NCBI GenBank assembly: GCA_036244855.1 | Contig: BQKZ01001505.1 | Location: forward strand, 29,263 to 93,262 | Origin: Temnopleurus reevesii | Lineage: Eukaryota > Echinodermata > Echinoidea > Temnopleuroida > Temnopleuridae | Length of the DNA stretch: 64,000 nucleotides | Reading direction: 5' to 3' | Shown here: piece by piece, positions 59,578 through 64,000 of the stretch | How the letters are laid out: every line of letters starts with the position of its first letter | Position numbering within the stretch: the first letter of the stretch is position 1 | The notes under the pieces: generated by a model | Databases searched by the model: none | The model's input: the letters and a program-made list of their open reading frames with translations, nothing else | What the model was told of the DNA's origin: nothing | Position numbers and translations under genes: made by a program

Positions 59578-60141
59578 GGGGGACAAGAAAAAGAAGGAGA
59601 AGAAGAAGAAGAAGAAGATGATGATGATAATGATGATGATGAAGAAGAAGAAGCAGAAGAAGACGAAGAAAAAGAAGGAGAAGAAGAAGAAATATGAAGG
59701 GGGAGGTGAAGGAGGAGGAGAAGAAGCACCAACCGGGTTGTGGGGGACATATGCAGACTTTATTGACATGACTATAATTTAAAAAAAATAAAATCCTATA
59801 AACTCACGATACTTGTTGATATCAACTAATCCCCATTTCATATGGCCCGGTATGTATCGTTCGGTAAAGAATTCTGCAGACTTCACAAAAGCTTGTTTAA
59901 TAGTTTTCCCGTCGTTTAACACAACCACACGAAAAGGACCTCTTCTAATGCTGAATATAGAACCATACTTCTTGCCTAACTCTTCGTAAGTCTCATGAAC
60001 CAGCCCTGGTTTGAACCTATGTCCAATTATAGGCAATGACCATGGTCCAGGTGGAAGGTTCTTGGGACGTCGAACCAACTGGAAAATGAAGACAAACACA
60101 AACACTCCAAGAATAGCAGTGGTAGCCGATAGCTCAAACAT
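50307..60141 (-). CDS. Cytochrome P450, CYP2 clan, four exons, complete
   Basis: Exons on the minus strand: 59808-60141 (ATG at 60141), 52639-53234, 51574-51898, 50307-50485 (stop TAG). Phases 1, 0 and 1 agree and the total is 1,434 nt, 477 residues. Residues 5-25 form the N-terminal membrane anchor, followed by RRPKNLPPGPW. The I-helix oxygen-binding motif GAGTETT is at about 284-290, K-helix EVMR at 342-345, PERF at 396-399, and heme loop FGIGRRECLG with ligand Cys at about 423. These are the hallmarks of microsomal monooxygenases that take electrons from P450 reductase. Best fit is the CYP2 clan (CYP2J/2U-like); substrate unknown. The donor after exon 2 (GTATTG) is weak. Part of exon 1 is repeated at 56331-56379 by assembly duplication. 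Confidence 0.93.
50901..51325. mobile_element. Composite foldback element in P450 intron 3
   Basis: The outer arms CTAGTCCAGTTGAGGACTCT and AGAGTCCTCAACTGGACTAG are nearly perfect. Inside is a second inverted pair, CACTGTGAGTACAAGGGACA with TTGTCCCTTCTGCTCACAGT, of the family seen at 22229. This looks like one foldback element nested in another. Confidence 0.8.
51347..51568. mobile_element. Foldback element touching a P450 splice donor
   Basis: AAGGTGTGGTCACACCGGCC pairs with GGCCGGTGTGACCACACCTT, and the arms continue through GGAGCTGTAGCGGTCCTTTA. The right arm ends at 51568, directly at the GTGAGT donor (51568-51573) of P450 exon 3. Inner sequence resembles the element at 61098. Confidence 0.88.
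51899..52638. other. P450 intron 2
   Basis: AT-rich intron with no recognised repeat or coding sequence. Confidence 0.6.
53235..54667. other. P450 intron 1, proximal part
   Basis: No coding similarity. A C-run at 54181-54195 and an isolated N at 54221 mark poor sequence. Allelic duplication begins at about 54479. Confidence 0.6.
54668..55224. mobile_element. TTAA-flanked foldback element, copy 1
   Basis: Flanked by TTAA at 54668-54671 and 55221-55224. Terminal repeats AAGGAGAGTCTACCC and GGGTAGACTCTTCTT extend inward for about 100 bp through GAGCAGAGCAAAAAAA and ATCGGACAAC. Non-coding. TTAA targets point to piggyBac- or Kolobok-type transposition. Confidence 0.85.
56160..56218 (+). repeat. 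(GAA)n microsatellite, first copy
   Basis: About 19 GAA/AGA units. The allelic region at 59595-59695 has GAA/GAT units of different length and composition. Long open frames in this region on both strands are products of the repeat. Confidence 0.9.
56331..56379 (-). pseudogene. Truncated duplicate of P450 exon 1 end
   Basis: 49 nt matching the 3' end of P450 exon 1 with its GTGAGT donor, ended by the single N at 56380. One codon differs (Gln instead of Leu, two bases) from the copy at 59808-59856. It is best explained as the end of an allelic contig, not a gene copy. Confidence 0.8.
56571..57123. mobile_element. TTAA-flanked foldback element, allelic copy
   Basis: Counterpart of 54668-55224 in the repeated segment after the N at 56380, with TTAA at 56571-56574 and 57120-57123 and scattered differences. 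Confidence 0.85.
57776..59296. mobile_element. 1.5-kb TTAA-flanked insertion present in one allelic copy
   Basis: The left boundary is CATTTAA (TTAA 57776-57779), the right boundary CCCTTTAAGG (TTAA 59293-59296). The other copy has a single TTAA at 55873-55876 with matching flanks (ACATTTAAGG), an intact empty site. The ends begin AGTGG and AGGGG; terminal repeats are weak. No open frame of convincing length lies inside, so it is probably non-autonomous. Confidence 0.8.
59550..59720 (+). repeat. GA- and GAA/GAT-rich microsatellite, second copy
   Basis: A (GA)n tract at 59550-59578 is followed by GAA and GAT triplets. It corresponds to 56115-56230 in the first copy. Confidence 0.85.
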
Positions 60142-60720
60142 TTTTGATGAACCAAATTTCAAATGTCCAGGCAGGAGTCCGGAGCAAAATCCCTGATTAA
60201 ATGTAATGAATGAATGACAATCATCAGAAGTATGTGACGAAAAATTCGATTTTCCTCTTCGTGTATGCTTAATCGCGGCGTTGATATGACTGACATAAAG
60301 AATTAAATGCTGTACCGTACCGTACGACTCAAGCTTTAATAGTGTAGTGCAAAGTAGCAGCCAGCCAGAAACGCATATTGTATTATTTCTTCCTTTTTAT
60401 CTAACCACATGATATTCACTCCGTAATCTCAGTTCTGTATGTCTCGACCTATGCAAAGGTCACTTCCATGCTCTAATGGATTTAGCTGTACCATGATTGT
60501 ACCGCTTAACCCTGGACAGACTGGGGGCGGGGCTTTATTAGGCCCCTCTTGATAAATTTCGCGTGGTAATTCCGCAACGCGAAATTTTCTTAGAGTGACA
60601 TTTTCATCGTCTTTCACTCAGCGCCCAACTTTTGAGACCAAAATAATACAGTGCGGCCGCCTATATACGATGGTCGCGCAATGGGTATTTGAAGAAAAAA
60701 ATTGCCAATCCGCAAATTGC
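60142..60720 (-). promoter_or_regulatory. P450 5' flank with a perfect 10-bp inverted repeat
   Basis: Upstream of the P450 ATG. AAATTTCGCG (60554-60563) and CGCGAAATTT (60578-60587) form a perfect inverted repeat with a 14-nt spacer, and CCGTACCGTAC repeats lie at 60315. No TATA box or start site can be assigned with confidence. Confidence 0.35.
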
Positions 60721-60843
60721 TTAAAGGGGAACTTTACCAAGACAATGATGCACTCCCAGTGGATGAAGAAAAATACAATTGACCATTGTATTTTTCTTCA
60801 TCCACTGAGCGCACATCAATGTCTAGGTGAAGTTCCCCTTTGA
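60721..60843. mobile_element. Compact foldback element, about 115 bp
   Basis: AGGGGAACTT at the left pairs with AAGTTCCCCT at the right, and the inner arms GTGGATGAAGAAAAATACAA and its complement are perfect. Flanks are TTAA (left) and TTGA (right), so a degraded TTAA target duplication is possible. Confidence 0.85.
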
Positions 60844-61097
60844 AAACGTAATTTGTGTACAAAGTACGGTCAATGCAAATTGAGTTTTCTGTCATAATTC
60901 ATAAAAATGACAATATCTTCCCTTTTTTGGCGGGAATTGATTTATTTTACCAAGAAGTATTGTATGTATTGCTATAGACTTTAAACAAATTGTAAAACAA
61001 ATTAAATACACATTAGGCAAAAGCGGAACAGTTGTCGTACTAGAGATTGTACCGAGATTGTATATATAGGGGGCCTTTGGGAGACTGTGGTAATCTA

Positions 61098-61276
61098 GTC
61101 TGCAAGCACATACCCTAGACTTTCGGTGTGATACAGGGTATGCATATTGTGTGACTACATAACACACATACAACATTGAGGGTAGAGCAATGCTGTATGT
61201 GTGTGATGTAGTCACACAATATGTATACCCTGTATCACACCGAAAGTCTAGGGTATGTGATTGCAGACTAGTGCAT
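61098..61276. mobile_element. Foldback element related to the one at 51347
   Basis: TAGTCTGCAAGCACATACCC at the left pairs with GGGTATGTGATTGCAGACTA at the right, and TCGGTGTGATACAGGGTATG with its complement further in. The motif TAGTCTGCAAG...CCCTAG is shared with 51409-51430. Confidence 0.88.
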
Positions 61277-61659
61277 GGTAATCGTGTTGGAGAAAAAATG
61301 TGGCCCTCTTGGGAGGCAGAATTCTTGAAGTAGGCGTGGATTTCCAAGCACATGCACATAGAGATGATAAATTACTCATCTATCCAATTTAGTTTTTTCC
61401 TGCCCTCAGAAGAACCCTCCCATCAACTCAACTAAACTCCTGCCTACGCCTTTGCTTTGCATGAGAAAGGGTTGTTACCGCTAGGGCCTGTAACATAAAG
61501 GAGGTACGATAAATTGAAAAATTAACCTTATCTCTATGGTACATGTTTTGCCTTATACTTACGATTGATTATTATCTTATATCTTAAGATTAATTTATGT
61601 TACAGGAATGTCTTCCTACCGATACCTCATTTTTTGTTCTGCTTCTTGCTGAATATATC

Positions 61660-61735
61660 ATCATGGGTGGGATTCAAACCTACGACCCTCAGGTTGAAAG
61701 GCGAGAGTCCGAACCACATACCACAACGCCTCCAC
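61660..61735 (-). repeat. tRNA-like SINE head
   Basis: On the minus strand, box A-like TGGTATGTGGTTCGGACT and box B-like GGTTTGAATCCC are spaced as in a tRNA. The stems are imperfect and no CCA-ready acceptor is seen. Confidence 0.55.
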
Positions 61736-61739
61736 ACAC

Positions 61740-63103
61740 AACAACTCCTAACAACATTACTCTTCATAGATATTGAATGAAATATAAACAAAATGCAGTG
61801 GTTATTCAACTTTACTACCAAAATGTCAATCTTTTGGTCCCACAATCACAGAGGAAAACGGCTAAAATTGATGAACCATTTTTGATCAAGTAATATTCAA
61901 CCCCTTTAACTCCCTCTCCCTTTGTCTGGGTACAATCCTTGATCTTAATACACATAGCTCATCAGCCGACCCTTTAACTGGGCCATTGCCTGAAACCATG
62001 GTGGTGTTGTTTGGGTCTTGTTGTATAGTATCACCATGGTTACTACATGAATGAGGGCAGAATGTTACCTTCTATCCCCATCGAACAGTATGACTTCATG
62101 ACACAGACTTGACCCTAGACACAAATATTGAGGAGCCAATCGCAAGTGTTTTAACTGTACTATTCTTGCTAAGACGTATTGTGCCATCATCTTAACATAG
62201 ACGTATCCACGTTGTGTAGCACAAGAAGTTAAAAGAAGAGTCTACCCAAAAATAAGAATTTTTTAACAGAAGCAGAAAATGGGCAAATCAGTGTAAATCT
62301 CCTGAGATTTTGTCAATTTGATGACATCATGCATGGGTGCACAACTAACAAAAGTTTTCATTATAAATATGGTGCAAAATTCATTATTTTAACAGAAAGT
62401 TACGAAGTTTGTATGAATTTAAACATGCAAATAGTGGATCTACATATCTATCTTAAAGATATCCTATGGTTAAAGTTTTGAGGAAATCATATATTTAGGG
62501 AAAAAGNCTATAAGTGGGACAAAAGTACGTGAATCGCAAGTGCAGCGTGCGCTTTTTACAAATCCTACTTACGACGCAAGAGAAAAGTAAGTGTTGCGCA
62601 CGATAATCGTGCGCCATTTGGGGAGGGCGCATGGATAGTCACAATAAAAAAGGAACACAAAGATTCCACCTAAAATAATAATCTTCGAATAGAATCAACA
62701 AGAAATATCAATTTTCTAATGAACAGAACAGGAAAGTTGGGGAAAATGGACAATTAAGAGGAACACTTTGTAATCTTTATATACGCTAGACATTTGCCAA
62801 TTTCATTTAAACATGATTTGTAATATGAACCAAATAATTCGGCAGTAATTCAATCAAGACGTAATGAAATTTGACAATTTCGGTTATGAATTTACAACGT
62901 TTCCGCAAGAATATCACGTGATTAGAAACTTATATTTTGTTTATTAGGTAATCCTCTTCCATCAAACCTTTTTTTTTTTTTTTTACACATATGGATGTTT
63001 TTGTTGCTCCTTTTTTTTTGGCTCCTTTTAATTCTCGGTGACATTTTACTTCAAAGTAGTGTACTGATTTAACTTTTCGTCATTCACTCATTCAGGATCC
63101 AAT
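61740..63103. other. Spacer before the transposase gene
   Basis: Contains the truncated TTAA element, the N at 62507 and a short palindrome GCGCACGATAATCGTGCGC (62596-62614). T-runs at 62971-62984 precede the transposase start. No other coding sequence recognised. Confidence 0.5.
62229..62506. mobile_element. TTAA foldback family, left part of a third copy
   Basis: Starts TTAA then AAGAAGAGTCTACCC and follows the family through TGGGTGCACAACTAAC. It is cut by the single N at 62507 before any right end appears, which suggests that N is another contig join. Confidence 0.7.
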
Positions 63104-64000
63104 ATGGCACTACCAAGAAGGATGGAACGTCGCCTTTTACAGTTGTTGATGCAAGAAGAAGTGGAAGATCGAGATGCAGTGTTGGCAGTTGTTGCACGGG
63201 ATCGCTTGCAGGAGAGGCAAAGAAGTAGGAGGCGTTATTGGGTGAAGCCATGGCTGACGAGAAGACATCTCTTCGGCCAGTATGAGACTCTTTTCCAGGA
63301 GCTTGACAGACAGTCTGCTGGAGACTACTTCGGGTTCATTCGTATGGATAGACACCTGTTTGCTGAGGTGCTACAACGCGTAGCTCCCAGGATCACCAAA
63401 TGTCCCAGGTAAGGTTAATGTTCATCAACAATCTGTATTATACAATAGTATGTAGGATATATTCAAATTATTATTACTCAGGTGAAAAAAAAAAGAAGAA
63501 AAAAAAAAGTACATACGACGTCAGAACTTATATGCATTTACGAGCCCAATATCATATTACTTTTATTTGACATTATCTTACTCCGTTTGCTTTTGTAGGA
63601 GCAGAACTCCTCTGGAGCCTGGACTGAAGCTGGTGATTACTCTCAGATATCTTGCAACGGGAAACTCATACAAGAGTCTCGAATATGCCTTTCGGGTGTC
63701 TAACAGCACTATATCAGCCATCATCCCGGAGGTTTGTGCTGCCATTTATGACGAGTATAGAGGGGAACTGTTTGGGCTACCACGGGATGAGAACGGATGG
63801 CTAGCTTTGGCGACCGAATTCTCAAGAAAATGGAACTTTCATCACTGTGTAGGAGCTATGGACGGAAAGCATATCCAGATAAAGAAGCCTTCAAAGAGTG
63901 GCTCACTGTACTTCAACTACAAGGGATACTTTTCGTTTCTCCTGTTGGCAATAGTAGATGCAGATTATAAATTCATCTGGTGCAACACGGGTGCCGCAGG
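63104..64000 (+). CDS. PIF/Harbinger transposase-like (HARBI1-like nuclease), 3' end outside window
   Basis: Exon 1 is 63104-63408 (ATG at 63104), the donor is GTAAGG, and exon 2 starts at 63599 after TTTTGTAG and runs to the window end; the join R/S is in frame. About 235 residues are visible. The N-terminal part has RMDRHLFAEVLQRVAPRI and KLVITLRYLATGNSYKSLEY, typical of the helix-turn-helix region before the DDE_Tnp_4 nuclease. HHCVGAMDGKHIQI gives the first catalytic Asp and AIVDADYKFIW the second; the third acidic residue lies beyond the window. It could be a transposon copy or a domesticated HARBI1-like gene. The open frame is intact so far, so recent activity is possible. No Myb-like partner or terminal repeats could be identified. 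Confidence 0.85.

Noticed and set aside
60142..60162. P450 start at 60162
   Set aside because: The codon there is TTG; the first in-frame ATG is at 60141 and gives a normal membrane-anchor N-terminus.

Overview
This is AT-rich, intron-rich animal DNA. The genes have short coding exons with GT-AG introns, and the introns and spacers are full of small foldback (MITE-like) elements and tRNA-derived SINE pieces. The protein similarities and the repeat load suggest an invertebrate deuterostome, most likely an echinoderm such as a sea urchin or sea star. That placement is an inference and no species is claimed.

1-40,879 (+): most of a TMEM131 orthologue. I could trace 31 successive coding exons (5,537-40,879). 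They join in frame to about 1,737 residues plus a stop codon and lack only the N-terminal exons, which must lie upstream. The protein is a luminal/extracellular region with PapD-like and other beta domains, one membrane segment (about 32,110-32,180) and a long Ser-rich cytosolic tail. TMEM131 proteins are known to help procollagen cargo leave the ER. 40,880-49,335 holds the probable 3' UTR and a repeat-rich spacer, followed by a 741-base assembly gap (49,336-50,076).

50,307-60,141 (-): a complete four-exon cytochrome P450 of the CYP2 clan, 477 residues, with all diagnostic motifs (PPGP, GAGTETT, ExxR, PERF, FGIGRRECLG). Its last codons and 3' flank are expanded into an 84-bp tandem array that runs into the gap. 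60,142-63,103 is its upstream flank plus further foldback elements. From 63,104 to the window end a PIF/Harbinger transposase-like gene begins on the + strand and is cut by the window.

The main structural result concerns the single-N positions. At 9,263, 19,887, 27,403 and 56,380 one N separates two diverged copies of the same 1.2-3.5 kb segment. Duplicated TMEM131 exons differ only at synonymous sites, and the copies differ by whole transposon insertions. This looks like unmerged alleles placed in tandem, so duplicated exons 9, 16 and 17 should be counted once, and the pairs are natural empty-site/filled-site comparisons. The most interesting biology is (i) exon edges turned into intronic tandem arrays at three places (TMEM131 exon 3 with its 5' splice site, TMEM131 exon 30, and the P450 stop-codon region), (ii) a 1,355-bp transposon with about 141-bp terminal inverted repeats and a 9-bp target duplication, nested in a SINE and carrying a frameshifted RecQ-like helicase fragment, and (iii) TTAA-flanked elements, one with a clean allelic empty site.
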